Below, piece after piece: positions 1 through 10,387 of a stretch of 64,000 nucleotides of DNA. A program made the position numbers and the translations under genes. Numbering within the stretch: position 1 is the stretch's first letter; each line of letters opens with the position of its first letter. Source of the DNA: Symbiodinium natans (lineage: Eukaryota; Sar; Dinophyceae; Suessiales; Symbiodiniaceae); NCBI GenBank assembly GCA_905221605.1, contig CAJNDS010000614.1, forward strand, positions 39,456 through 103,455, in the 5' to 3' direction. The notes beneath the pieces were generated by a model. It saw only the letters and a list, made by a program, of their open reading frames with translations, searched no databases and had not been told where the DNA came from.

Positions 1-960
1 TCAATGCCCTGCTGCAGCGTGCGCCACCGCATTCGAAGTGCGCTCACATCTAGTACGCCATAGCACGGCCCAAACGAAGTAGTTTGCAAATTTTGTACAT
101 ACAACTCATCAAGTCCAGGCCAAAGGCACACCACTAGCGCTGGATTGGGACCTGGAGAGAAGGGCTGGTGACTCGGAGTGTCGAACCTCGGTTGCAAGCC
201 AATCATCCCTAACGTCTGCTAAGGACGTATAAGGAGGATGTCAATATCATTCAGCTCCCCGTTATACTCACAGTCCTTTCGAGGGGTTGTAAGGGGGGGG
301 GTACTAGAATAACATCATTCAGCAAGCACTCCTGATTGCTCGTCGCTAAAGTAGGCCAGCACGCATCGGCGAGGGGCCCTCTCTCCGACAGCACCTGCTC
401 AAAGCACACGGGGGTTGTGCGCGGCTTGGCATCCATTGCAACAATGGCACCTTGACCTTCCAGACTTGAAACTGCAAGTTATATACCCAGGAGTAGCATG
501 AGCGAACCTGAACCCTAACAAAGACAGGGAATAAGGGCCTATTCTGGGTCCTACTATGTGGGACCCCCGCCTCACTCTCAGGCTTAGTGTCTGGGTCCAC
601 GTCGGCAATTCTTGGCTTCTGAAGTCCCGCAAAGCATCCACACAGTCCTCCGCAGCTTCTCGGCCACGCATCTATATCACATGTAGATGAAAAGAACGGC
701 CCCGGGGCGCAAACAGCCGAGTGACATTCACATGTTGACGGCGCATTCCGTGCTTTTAGATGGTATTTCCGGCTAGTCGTCGGATGGTAGTCTGCAAAAC
801 AGGGCCTTGGAACTGGGCTGCGCAGCCGTTGGCACAACTGGTCGCCATCGCTAAGAGGCGAAGAGCAACAGGACTCGGATAGTTGACGAATCCGCTTGCC
901 TGGTCTTTGTCTGAGCCCAAAGCCGAAGTGAAGCAGAGTGTCGGATAAAGCCTTAATGAC
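1..960. other. Unique sequence, no supported gene
   Basis: I see no convincing exon here. Overlapping minus-strand ORFs at about 350-840 share the same DNA in different frames and show no motif. Positions about 481-556 resemble the right half of the family C short element described at 17128-17252 (a CAGGAGTA-like start and an end reading CTATTCTGGGTCCTAC), so part of the block is probably a decayed mobile-element remnant. Confidence 0.4.
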
Positions 961-1135
961 AGTTATATATATATATATATATATTTACTGTATATATGTA
1001 TATATATATATATATATATATACGTATATATATATATATGTACATATATATATATACATATATATGTACTTTTTTCTACATATATTTACATATATATATA
1101 CATATGTATATAGAGAGAGACACACTTATTTACTT
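960..1135. repeat. TA-rich microsatellite
   Basis: Alternating TA/TATG/TACATA dinucleotide tract, interrupted by a few C and G bases. ORFs across it (tyrosine/isoleucine repeats) are a by-product of the dinucleotide. Confidence 0.9.
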
Positions 1136-1209
1136 ATTCAGTAATTTTTTGATTTATGTATTTCACTATTTATTTGTTTATGGGTTCATGCATTTGTGTA
1201 TAGAGGTAT

Positions 1210-2860
1210 AATTACACAAGTCGCACTGTGTAAAACAAAAAGTCATGCTATCACTACTCCGAAAAACCAAACCCGCCGAGGCTGCAGGCCTGAGGCGCTT
1301 TTGATCCTAGTCTTGGGGACGTTGGCCACCACAAACTGGGTGTGAGGAGTCTTTGTCAGCCACGAATGGGTAGCACCAGGGGTGACCGGGGGGGGGGGGG
1401 GGGGGGCTGGCTTTGGGTCATATTTTCTTCCCCCTTACCCTGGAGCCCTGATCTGTTACAGCCCGAGGCGTCCTCGAGATTGCGATTGTACTGCCAGGGG
1501 GTGCTTTGTCGGGGCCCGAGCCAAAAACCTTAGACCCGCCCCTCACTAATTGATGGCCTCTTCTGGGGGCATGTAACTCACAAATCTTGTCTTTCAGCAA
1601 AGGCACCGAAGTTGGTCCCGTTGCTAGCAAGTGCTTCACCCATGCAACGAGTTTTCCCCCTCGGCAGGCTGAGAGGGAAGGTCAGCACAACGGTCGACTG
1701 GCAAGTCATGCCCTGATCCAACCATCTCCAAATCGCGCTCCACGTCTCTTGGTGTTTCCATCCCAGGCTTCGTGGATTGGGTTGACCTTTCTATTCCCGC
1801 TTCCAGCGTGTCAAAGCTCTCCTGTCAAGATGCGTGGTGTCCGGAAAGAGGTCTCCTGGGGCACGTGGTCCGTGTAGCTGAAACACGGGGCAACCATGAA
1901 CCATGTATAGCATGGGAAACACGGGCAGCATGATGCACGGTAAACGTCCGTTGCCAGTCATGCGCAGTAAATGTGAGTCCATTGCCACTGATGCGCACCA
2001 CCTCGTGAGCAGGTGCCGGCATGTGCCGGCTTGACATCGGCTACGTCGCCTGCAGAGCCCCTTTGTGCTGGCTGAGGCCAACGTGCTGTAAGTTCCTGCA
2101 GAGCCCCTTTGTGTCCATCTGCCCTGGCTGAGGCCAACGTGCTGTAAGTTCGAGAGGTATCCGCACCTGTTGCTCGGAGCTGGGCAAGGAGAGAGTTGTG
2201 CCGGCCCCACTTGCAGCACGGCCTGCGCAAAGAACAAAGGAGGCAAAGCCCCCAAGGCGGAGCAAATGCCAAAGCAATGAATGAACCGTGCGCTTCCGGG
2301 ACGAAGTTGGCACTCACTGCATGAATTCGCATTACAAGGCACCACGAATGCAAGGTCTATGTCGACTCCAGAATCCGATGCCGAGTTCCCTTCGCGCACC
2401 TCGTGCGAACTGCGGCATGAATACGCCGATACACGGGAAACTCCACTTCGCCCACCTCGGCGCGCCCAAGGCAGGTTTCCGAGCTCACGGGATTTTAAGA
2501 ACTGCGCACGCGCAAGCAAGTACACGCGCATGGGCATCCACAGCTGAAAAAGATGAAGGGCTTCTTGGTTGAATGACTCTCCTGCATGCCAGACGTTGCT
2601 TCCTCACCCCCCCAAGTCTCACAAACATTCTGACGTGGTCTGCCACAGGCTCGTGCATTTGAATCCCATGCTGCGTAGACTTAGCCTTGGCGCCGCGCCT
2701 TCTCCAGCTTTATGTGGCAAGCGACGCCTCTGGAATCGACAGATCAGAACGGTGCGAGCAATGTGCCGCCAATACATCCCACTGTTGGCTAGCAGGGGGC
2801 CCTATATATGGTTCAGCGTCGAGCGTCCTGGGCCCCCCCCCCCCCCCTCCAAGCCTACTC
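1210..2860. other. Unique block with a short tandem duplication, no supported gene
   Basis: A G homopolymer tract lies near 1389-1406. Around 2048-2150 a segment reading GCAGAGCCCCTTTGTG, followed by CTGAGGCCAACGTGCTGTAA, is repeated twice. A minus-strand ORF of 248 codons (1791-2537) covers much of the block, but it reads through this duplication and shows no domain. A C homopolymer at about 2833-2847 precedes the first telomeric array. Confidence 0.4.
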
Positions 2861-2864
2861 TACG

Positions 2865-3215
2865 GTCCCTAAACCCTAGACCCTAAACCCTAAACCCTAA
2901 ACCCCTAAACCCTAAACCCTAAACCCTAAAACCTAAACCCTAACCCTAAACCCTAAACCTTAAGTCTTAAACCTTAAACCCTAAACCCTAAAACCCTGAA
3001 CCCTAAACCCTAACCCTAAAACCAACCCCCAACCACACCACAGGGGGGGGGATCATCTTAGTACCCCATCCGCGGGGAAAACCCTAAACCCTAAACCCTA
3101 AAACCCTAAACCGTAAACCCTAAACCCTAAACCCTAAAACCCTAAAACCCTAAAACCCTAAACCCTAAACCCTAAACCGTAAACCCTAAACCCTAAAACC
3201 CTAAAACCCTAAAAC
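2865..3215. repeat. CCCTAAA array with a duplicated spacer
   Basis: Degenerate telomere-type repeat in the C-rich orientation (CCCTAAA, CCCTAAAA, CCGTAAA). The spacer AACCAACCCCCAACCACACC occurs near 3020 and again near 3214, each time followed by a G-run, so part of the array was duplicated together with its flank. Confidence 0.9.
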
Positions 3216-3229
3216 CAACCCCCAACCAC

Positions 3230-3830
3230 ACCACAGGGGGAGGGGGGGGTACCATTGAGGGGGGGGGTAGGGGGGAGGGGGGGGGGGCCCGCCGGGGCTG
3301 AATCATATATACCCTGTAAGGCATTGTGTAGGGTATTCCAGGGAGAGGCTCTTTCCCAGTCAGGTGTCGGAATGCGGGCTAGGTCAATTTCTCAATGGTC
3401 CAAGTCCACTATACTGTACTGTAAAGAACTTTTAAAGAACAGAAAACATTCATACGACATCAGCATGTGGCTTCTAAAACTTGGGCTCGGTTTAGGGGTC
3501 AGGCTTGCTCGTGCTCCTGTAGTCGAAAATGTCAGCAACTTGCAACTGGCATCTGGCCGGTCTTCTTGGCCCTGGCAATCAAACTTGTCAGCAAAGCGTT
3601 CGTACAGTGTCATTGCTCTCGGACTGCTCAAGGCTACTCCATACTCCCAGTTTTCCCTGCACTTTGAACCCCGAAGCCTGTAGGGTTTAGGGCTTAGGGC
3701 TTGTAAGGTTTAGGTTTCAGGGTTGCCTGCAAGCAGCCTCGCAGGTGATTTTGGACACGAACGAGCCGCGCTTCGTGGAGCCATCCTGAGGTGATGCTGG
3801 AAAATTGGCGAAGATAGATTGGGCATCGAA
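3230..3830. other. G-rich tract then unique sequence, no supported gene
   Basis: Poly-G-rich DNA at 3235-3288 is followed by about 400 bp without recognisable features. A short TTTAGGG/CTTAGGG remnant lies at about 3680-3725. ORFs on both strands overlap each other and carry no motif. Confidence 0.4.
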
Positions 3831-3959
3831 ATTCACACGCTCGGGCAATCTGCTCGACATAAATCGAAGGGTTCGAAGCAATTCATCGAGCACGGGACGG
3901 ATTCCAGGATCTCGGGGTGGCTTGGCCCTCGCTTAGGTTGCTGGCTGGCGCGGGAGGGG

Positions 3960-4375
3960 CTTTTGGGCCGGAAGAAGCTGAATTTAGCGTCGTCAGGCCT
4001 TAACCCAGGTTTTCGCCTCGAGAAAACGGGCCTTGGCCAGAAGAGGCTGAATCGGCTCGAGAAGCTGAATTTGGCGTTCATCAGAAGAAGCTGAATTTGG
4101 TCAGGTTCATCAGGCCCAAACCCAGGTTTTCGGCTCGAGAAAGCGGGTCTGGGCCAGAGGAGATTGACTGTCATCAGGCCCGAATAACCCAGGTTTTCGG
4201 TGCGCGGGTCTGGGCTAGAAGAAGCTGAATTTGGCGTCATCAGGCCCAAACCCAAATTTTCGGCTCGAGAAAGCGGGTCTGGGCCAATTTTGGCGTCACC
4301 AGGTCAAAACCCAGGTTTCCTCGAGAAAGCGGGTCTGGGCCAGAAGAAACCGATGTTGGCATCATCAGGTCTAGA
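3960..4375. repeat. Minisatellite of about 60-75 bp units
   Basis: Five or so imperfect units built from the blocks GAAGCTGAATTTGGCGTCAT, CAGGCCCAAACCCAGG, TTTTCGGCTCGAGAAAGC and GGGTCTGGGCCAGAAGAA. Units vary in length by loss of blocks. The minus-strand 140-aa ORF over it only translates the repeat (SSRKPG-like modules), and I do not treat it as a gene. Confidence 0.85.
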
Positions 4376-5600
4376 TAGATAGCCTCACAAACACCCACTT
4401 CAAACGAAACATTACCTGGTTGGGCTGCCGCCGAGAGCCTCGTGTTAATTCAAGATCATCCGGGCATACTGCAGACTTCTACATGAATGTGCACCGTCAG
4501 GACTAGAGTTACATAAAGAAACGGAACAGCAAAAAAGTTGCGGATGCCATATCAACGCCTTTGCTTGTCCTGATGTCTTTACAAGCCACAGATTGCATGA
4601 CAGCTCAAGATGTGGAAGCTGCTGTGCCTACCTGGGTTCTTGGTTTAGGGTTTAGTGTTTAGGGTTTAGGGTTTAGGGGGGCGCCATTCCACACGGTATC
4701 TACTGCCGCTGCGCGTCGAGATGCCGTAAACCCTAAGCCCTGAAAACCCCAGACCCAAAATCCTGAGGTTTAGGGCTACTAAACCCTACTAAACCCCAAA
4801 TGATCATCACCAGTTTCAAGAACAACACATCGCGGGAGGTGGCCTTCGTGGACGGCTCCTCTCACCCAACACCTGGCGGAGGATGTTGGTAGACTCCACC
4901 TGCAACTTGCACTACTACATGTTCATCATGACCGTTATTGCAGCAAGGATATGGCTGTTATCATTGTCATTTGTGTTATCATTATTCTGTATCATTCTCA
5001 TCATTATGATTACAAGTACATATTCCAACTCGAACAGAAGCCCTTTTTCTTCTTGCGATCTTGATAGTCAGGCGAGGATGCTCATAGGAAGTGAGCAACC
5101 TTGGACACCCACTCGATCCGCTTCTGAACATCAGCAGGGAGAGAATATCAGCAGACTTTTGCGAGCTGAAGCTAGCCTTCTTAGTGGCTAGCTGCTGGCC
5201 AAGCGCCAACCGATTCTTACTCCCAACTCAGGCAGTTCTGAAAGCCGTCTGCGAAAAGTATCCTACGATGTTTAACGCTGTGAGCAGCAATCCAAGAAAC
5301 GATGATGCTGACAGGATCTGGGAGTATCGTACGTTTCTCGCGCAAATGTGGCTTTCTCGAAGGTGAACGAAAAAAAACCCAGTTCGGGCCTTTCGGCAGA
5401 AACAAGATTGTGCGGTGGAGGGGGGCTTCCCACTCCTCTCGCGTAGGGGAAGTCAGAAGACAACACAAAGCTCCTCCAGGCAACCCTCCATACAACTTCA
5501 TGAACCTCAGCGAAGCCCTTAAGGCATCCCAGTATGAACCATGACGATTATTGCTTGTATACTACTATTGGCACTACTACTTCGGAACGCCTAGGGCTAT
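4376..5600. other. Unique sequence with short telomeric patches, no supported gene
   Basis: Short TTTAGGG/CCCTAAA patches lie near 4640-4680 and 4725-4800. The rest (4800-5600) has small overlapping ORFs on both strands with no recognisable motif. It lies 3' of the Asp-box gene and may hold its untranslated end. Confidence 0.35.
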
Positions 5601-5612
5601 CTACAGAACACT

Positions 5613-6710
5613 TCAAACCTGAGGGTGTCTGGGGAGGGGGCTGTGTGTCTGGCAGAGCTTCACCCTTTCTGTTGACCGAGCAGCACCAACAGTGCAAAGG
5701 TTGCCACCATACCTGGGATATCGAGGCGGCCCATTTTCAACTCTTGCGCTGTTCTTTGATTTACTACAAAACAACACAACCGACTGCACAATCTTGGAGC
5801 CATCACCTGCCATGGCAATTTGATTCATGTCGTGCGAGAAAGCAAACTGTGAGAAACCCGTTTCCTCCGACCAGGTGTCGCCGCCATCAGTGCTCTTCCA
5901 GACCGCCAACAGATAACCATTGGTAGGAGGCAAGTGCATGGCAACCATCACGCTTCCAGAATTTGACATGTCCACACCAAGAAAGGATGTGAGATCGGAC
6001 GCATTCACAGACAACTGGGACCAGCTAGTGCCGCTGTCGGTGCTCCTCCAAAGCTTGCCGCCGTTGCCAACGGATGCGATCATCTTGCTTCCGTCTGCTG
6101 ATACGGCCACATCGGTCCATTCCTCGTTTGTACCGACGGCTTGCCCCACGAAGGTCGCGCCACTATCGGTGCTGAGCCATATGTTGGCATCCAACGCGAC
6201 GGCCACAATCTTCGAAGCATCTCCAGAGACGGCGATGGATCGCCAGTCCTTGGAGCTGCCAACGCTTGAGTCTTCGGTCCAAGTTGTTCCTGTGTCAGTG
6301 CTCGTCCAAATGTTGCCACCTCCTGCGACGGCAGCGATGACCGAACAATCTTCGGAGCAGCTGACACTTGTCCAGCCCATAGGACCTCCGGCAGGGTCAA
6401 CCACACTCCAGTTTGATCCACTGTCACGGCTGATATGGATGTAATTCCCTCCAGCTCCGACAATCGTGGTGCCATCTAATGACATGCTAAAGCTGTTCCA
6501 TGATACAGCATCAGCGGTGCTCGCAGCAAAAGATGACCCACCATCGAAGCTGATCCACGGTCTCTCGTTCTGTCTTGCGACCACAATTTTCGAGCCACCA
6601 TATGACACGGCACTTGTTTGAAACCATCCACTTCCTGTGAAGAGGCCGCGGGCGTCCACCCATTGAGACCCGACATGCGTCACACACATCATGGCGATCA
6701 AGGCGAACAT
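5613..6710 (-). CDS. Asp-box (BNR) beta-propeller protein, predicted secreted
   Basis: Single open frame of 365 codons. Residues 1-16 form a hydrophobic signal-like segment (MFALIAMMC...), so export is inferred. Six Asp-box motifs of the form S-x-D-x-G-x-x-W/F follow at roughly 40-50 residue spacing: about residues 54-62, 94-101 (SRDSGSNW), 137-144 (STDTGTTW), 180-187 (STDSGATF), 223-230 (STDSGTSW) and 273-280 (STDGGDTW). Such motifs sit in blade turns of sialidase-type, Ycf48/Hcf136-type and sortilin-type propellers. The sequence here has none of the arginine-triad context that would let me call an active sialidase, so function is unknown. The last 50-60 residues (after about 310) look unlike the repeats and may be intron or 3' UTR read through. 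The ATG at 6710 is chosen because it directly precedes the hydrophobic segment. Confidence 0.75.
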   Translation of the reverse strand: MFALIAMMCVTHVGSQWVDARGLFTGSGWFQTSAVSYGGSKIVVARQNERPWISFDGGSSFAASTADAVSWNSFSMSLDGTTIVGAGGNYIHISRDSGSNWSVVDPAGGPMGWTSVSCSEDCSVIAAVAGGGNIWTSTDTGTTWTEDSSVGSSKDWRSIAVSGDASKIVAVALDANIWLSTDSGATFVGQAVGTNEEWTDVAVSADGSKMIASVGNGGKLWRSTDSGTSWSQLSVNASDLTSFLGVDMSNSGSVMVAMHLPPTNGYLLAVWKSTDGGDTWSEETGFSQFAFSHDMNQIAMAGDGSKIVQSVVLFCSKSKNSARVENGPPRYPRYGGNLCTVGAARSTERVKLCQTHSPLPRHPQV

Positions 6711-6747
6711 GGCAAGCCCGATTTACAAAGCTACGCGCAATTGACGG

Positions 6748-6995
6748 CTAGGCTTGAGACTCTACACCCTCCGGACGGAAACTTTTGAAAACAACTGGAG
6801 AATACAACATTCTACCAGAGACTTGTGGCATCTCGGCAGCCCGCCGGATCTTGGTGTAGGACTGGATGTTCAGGTCGTGCATCTGCAGTTCAAGTTTAGT
6901 TGCTATTGAAGGGTTGTTATCAATAGTTTCCCGGCTACTAGACAATCGAAGTTAAACAGCAGCGAACCTCCATCTCAAACATGTTGAGCTCGAAC
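6748..6995 (-). CDS. Two probable exons of an unidentified gene (3' end)
   Basis: A short exon at 6968-6995 is bounded by AG|G and followed by GTTCGC; it joins in frame to an exon starting at 6882 after ...CTGCAG. The joined reading is FELNMFEMEMHDLNIQSYTK, followed by IRRAAEM. The second exon can read to a stop at 6748, but it might instead splice out after the RRAAE codons. Codon choice (C/G-ending) is like the supported genes nearby. I do not recognise the family. The stop is only about 40 bp upstream of the ATG of the Asp-box gene, a spacing possible for closely packed, trans-spliced dinoflagellate genes. Upstream exons should lie above 7000, but none is certain. Confidence 0.35.
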
Positions 6996-7149
6996 CTGGG
7001 AGTTCGGGTGGCCCATGGTGAGGGGCTACCAACCCACAATGGCTGGAAATCCCCGACGACAGACCCCCACCCCCGGCGAATCCAAGTTGGCAGGAACTGC
7101 TGCAGGTGGCCCAAAGGACAATGCCCGCGCTCATGCGGAGCTTTGATTA

Positions 7150-7760
7150 AAGCTGGAACACACAGCCGAAGGCCCGTAAAGCATCTGTACAGCCTATTCT
7201 AGACAGAAAATGATGAAAGTAAAGGGGAACTCGATAGTAGAGACTACTTCCTTGAATCCCATCCAAATACCAAATCTAAAAGATCATGGTTTTGTTCCTT
7301 CCTTCTTCATCTTTTGGGTTCGTTTCGAAATCAACACAGGTCTCGCACCGAGGTTGCGGGCAACACAGCGCGTTGTTTTGGAAAACAACACAGGGGGTTT
7401 AGGGTTTAGGGTTTAGTACAAGCCTTAAAAGCCTGCGTGCTTCTCTGCTCCCCTAGGTTGGTCGGAAGTTGAGGGGCCTTTCTCCGCTGCCTTTGGGTCT
7501 TCGGGTCAGGGTCGTTTTGACAAGGCTTGTTCCAGGTTGCAGTTTGAAAGCGCGGGCAGTGTGGTTTTCAGCGTGCTGTCAGCGGTCCGACTGCAGTCTG
7601 CCCTCGCCCCCTGCAATTTGCAGTTATCATGGCAAAGACACCGTTTGGTGTGCTAGAGACAAGCTGCCTTGGATGCGAAAGCTCGTCTGGTCTAGGCAGG
7701 TCGCAAGCCGTGGAATCTGGGAGCGTGGCATCGTAATCGCCCCCGCAGATGGAGCAGTAC
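7150..7760. other. Unique sequence, no supported gene
   Basis: A short TTTAGGG patch lies at about 7395-7415. Small ORFs on both strands (plus 7469-7774, minus 7568-7765) overlap without motifs. Confidence 0.35.
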
Positions 7761-7761
7761 C

Positions 7762-8100
7762 TCACGCGGCGTGACGACTCTGAGCAGCTGGCTCCAGCTG
7801 GGCAGCTGCTGAATCACACGAGTTGCTGCGACAAAAAAAGCTTGCACGCTTCGTAGCAGCAAGCACTCGCAAAACAAACTTCTTGACATGGGCTTTGAGC
7901 CACTCAGCGAGTCGATCAGAATGAAGAAGGCTGAGGTCGCAGCCACTCGTCAGAGCATCTGATAAGACGCCTCTCCATTCGTCCGTCACATGAAGTCTCT
8001 CGACGACAATGCCGCGCCGTTTCTTCACGAAGCACAACTGCACAACATGTGGGTGCACAGGGATTCCTTTTGGGACCGCAGCCTTCGCATTCAGAAACGT
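7762..8100 (-). CDS. Possible exon, hypothetical protein
   Basis: An open stretch of about 100 codons includes HPHVVQLCFVKKRRG, then ERLHVTDEWRG and DRLAEWLKAHVKKFVLR. The amphipathic, charged composition looks more like a real soluble protein than the shadow ORFs around it. No family is recognised and the exon limits are unclear. The frame stays open upstream of the methionine at 8058, so that methionine need not be the start. Confidence 0.3.
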   Translation of the reverse strand, partial: TFLNAKAAVPKGIPVHPHVVQLCFVKKRRGIVVERLHVTDEWRGVLSDALTSGCDLSLLHSDRLAEWLKAHVKKFVLRVLAATKRASFFCRSNSCDSAAAQLEPAAQSRHAA

Positions 8101-8202
8101 AAGAGTTGCGGAGCTCTTTCTAGGACTCCAGGCTGTGTTTCAGGGACATGGTAAGATGATGACGAAGTGCAAGCGCATGAGGTTTAGGGAGCTTTGCACT
8201 CA

Positions 8203-8282
8203 CGAAACCCTAAACCTAAACCCTAAACCCTAACCCCTAACCCCTAAACCCTAAACCCTAAACCCTAAACCCTAAACCCTCA
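8203..8282. repeat. CCCTAAA array
   Basis: About ten units of the C-rich telomeric repeat with a few CCCCTAA variants. Confidence 0.9.
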
Positions 8283-8284
8283 GC

Positions 8285-9185
8285 CTCCACTGCGGTCCCC
8301 CCTCTAGGGGGAGCGCCATCGCTGCCGTGCCGGTTTCGGAGCAAGCCTCGCCCATCCAGGCAGCTAAAACAACATCGAAACATGAATGTCTCTAACACAC
8401 GCATCTAGGATGGCCTCAAAACCCTCCGAAACATATTCCTAAATATGATCCTCTTAAACCCAATAAGGGAAGATACGAAATATGGCAGGGGCCTACCTAG
8501 GTACACATACACTAGGACGATATTGAAATATAATATCATGTCAGCGTTGACCCCCAAACAGTGCAAGACCAGTGCAAAAGCAACAGCAGTTTAGCATTTC
8601 CGGCAGAAAGCTGCCCGCAAAGGCAGCGGGTGTGCAGAAGGCACGGATTCGAAGGATTCCCAAACACCAACCTGGTGAAATCCGAACGCCTGCACCTCCG
8701 GAAAAAAGTGTGGCGCTTGGCGCATGCGGAACTGACATCGCTTGAGCATCCATCGGCTTCTTGATTTTTTTGATGCTTTGTTTTCGATAGGCTTCTTCGA
8801 ACACTCTGGGTTTCAGCTAGTTGTCCACACCTCACTTCGGGACGGCTCTGGTAATACCAGGGCTTTTGGACATCTCACTTCCAACAAAATTTTGATAAAG
8901 CCAAGGTTTTGGACACCCCAGCGCCAGACAACCTTGGTAAAAACACACGGCGGACTTCTCGCCTCTAGGCGTTCTCTACACCTCATATCGGGAAAACCTT
9001 GGTCACGTCTCGAGAACAAACGGGTTTTACCAAGGTTTTCTTGAAAGGAAGATCTGGAACAGCCTTAGGGTTTCAAAGGGTTTCTTGAGGCGAGATGTCG
9101 ACAAACTCCCAGACACGGATCTGGTTGAAGAGCTGATCGGAGCGTGAGATTCTGCTTTGTGAAGGTTGGTTCCAGACTGTTCTTA
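8285..9185. other. Unique sequence, no supported gene
   Basis: Minus-strand ORFs at 8536-8835 overlap in two frames. At 8860-9040 the words ACCTTGGT/ACCAAGG and AAACC recur in both orientations, which suggests a decayed inverted-repeat element. No domain was seen. Confidence 0.3.
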
Positions 9186-9187
9186 AA

Positions 9188-9316
9188 GTATAAACCTTAA
9201 AACCCTAAACCTTAAAACCAAACATATTTTGTATAAACCTTAAACTCTAATCCTTAAAACCAAACATATTTTGTATAAACCTTCAACCCGAAACCTTAAA
9301 ACCAAACATATTTTGA
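9188..9316. repeat. Three-copy tandem repeat of about 45 bp
   Basis: The block CCTTAAAACCAAACATATTT followed by TGTATAAACCTT occurs three times in direct orientation. It mixes a telomere-like CCTTAAAACC head with an AT-rich tail. Confidence 0.85.
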
Positions 9317-9319
9317 CAT

Positions 9320-10058
9320 GTCAGCTTGATCCGACTATTGGGCCCCGCACTCTCTGCAAAGTCGGCAGGTATGCGAGTGGCTGGAGAAGCCGAGCCAGCG
9401 CTCCGCTTCATTTTTTTAAGTTTTGGGACGTGAAGGGCTTAACGTCTTAGAGTTCGCGCATTTTGTGCTCTTCTAAGGCTTTCCCTGCTCGGACAACGGC
9501 TTCGACCCCATGGTTGGTTATGATGTCAGGCCCTTCTTAAAATGCCAACAGCAAGCCGCTCCTTGCCGGAGCATGCTTTAACAAACACCCTACACCCTAA
9601 ACCCTAAACCCTAAACCCTAAAAGGCCAACAGCCCACCCGAAGAGGTCACGCTCAAACGAACTGTTTTAGAAGGGAGTCATGTCTGAACTGAGGAAGAGC
9701 ATTTCCCTAAACCCTAAACCCTAAACCCTTTTCGGTTGAGGGAAATATCAGGGCCAACCGTATCTTTGTTGCTGAGTCTTTTGGCGTATTTGGCGTTCAG
9801 CGGTCTGCCCACGCTTCCGTATTGTCTCGTACAGCTAACACAGCACCTTATCTTTCAAACATCGCATTGTTTGTGACGCTGGAAACGTGCGGATGCACGC
9901 ACATAGCTATCGCCGGTTAAACTGTTTTCCCAGGCGCGGAATCTGTTAACCGCAATCTTTTCACGATGGTAGTACTGTAAGGTCATCTTGCATGAGCACA
10001 ATGTCCCTTAAACGTGCACGGCCTTCGCATCTCCCCTCACCCCTCTCCTCGCAACACT
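9320..10058. other. Unique sequence with short CCCTAAA patches, no supported gene
   Basis: CCCTAAA patches lie at 9590-9622 and 9708-9730. I looked here for the missing 3' exons of the FAD oxidoreductase at 10388-12649 (a GPYE-like motif) and found none. Confidence 0.4.
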
Positions 10059-10059
10059 G

Positions 10060-10141
10060 TACTTATAAGCCCCTTAAGTGCCCTAATATGGTGAAAAGTA
10101 CATGTTTAATTGGTCAACAAGTACCATAAACCTCCAAGTAG
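10060..10141 (+). mobile_element. Family A short inverted-repeat element (right half)
   Basis: Reads ACTTATAAGCCCCTTAAGTG, CCCTAATATGG, then AAGTACCATAAACCTCCAAG at its end. The end is the complement of the family A start (ACTTGGAGGTTCATGGTAC) seen at 15644, 46891, 50820 and elsewhere. No coding capacity. Confidence 0.7.
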
Positions 10142-10387
10142 GGGCCCGGGTCTTCGAGACTTGCCGAAGCAAAGAGAGGCCAGCTAACAAACTTCCACAG
10201 CGGGGCTAGGCAGCAGTGGGAGACAAAGAACAAGGAATCCCATCCTAAATGCCTGCCGGGATGAGACGGCCCCCTAAGACCTAAACCGTGTGCCCCACAA
10301 CCCGGGCCCCGAACCCTCAATGACCCTAAAAGAAATGTAAACTCCAGGACACACGAACATTGGCTCTTGCTATGCAATCCGAGGTGC

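Noticed and set aside
1791-2537. A 248-aa minus-strand ORF
   Set aside because: It reads through an internal tandem duplication, overlaps other open frames on both strands and shows no motif.
3833-4255. A 140-aa repeat protein on the minus strand
   Set aside because: It is a translation of the 3960-4375 minisatellite, and unit boundaries do not keep frame.
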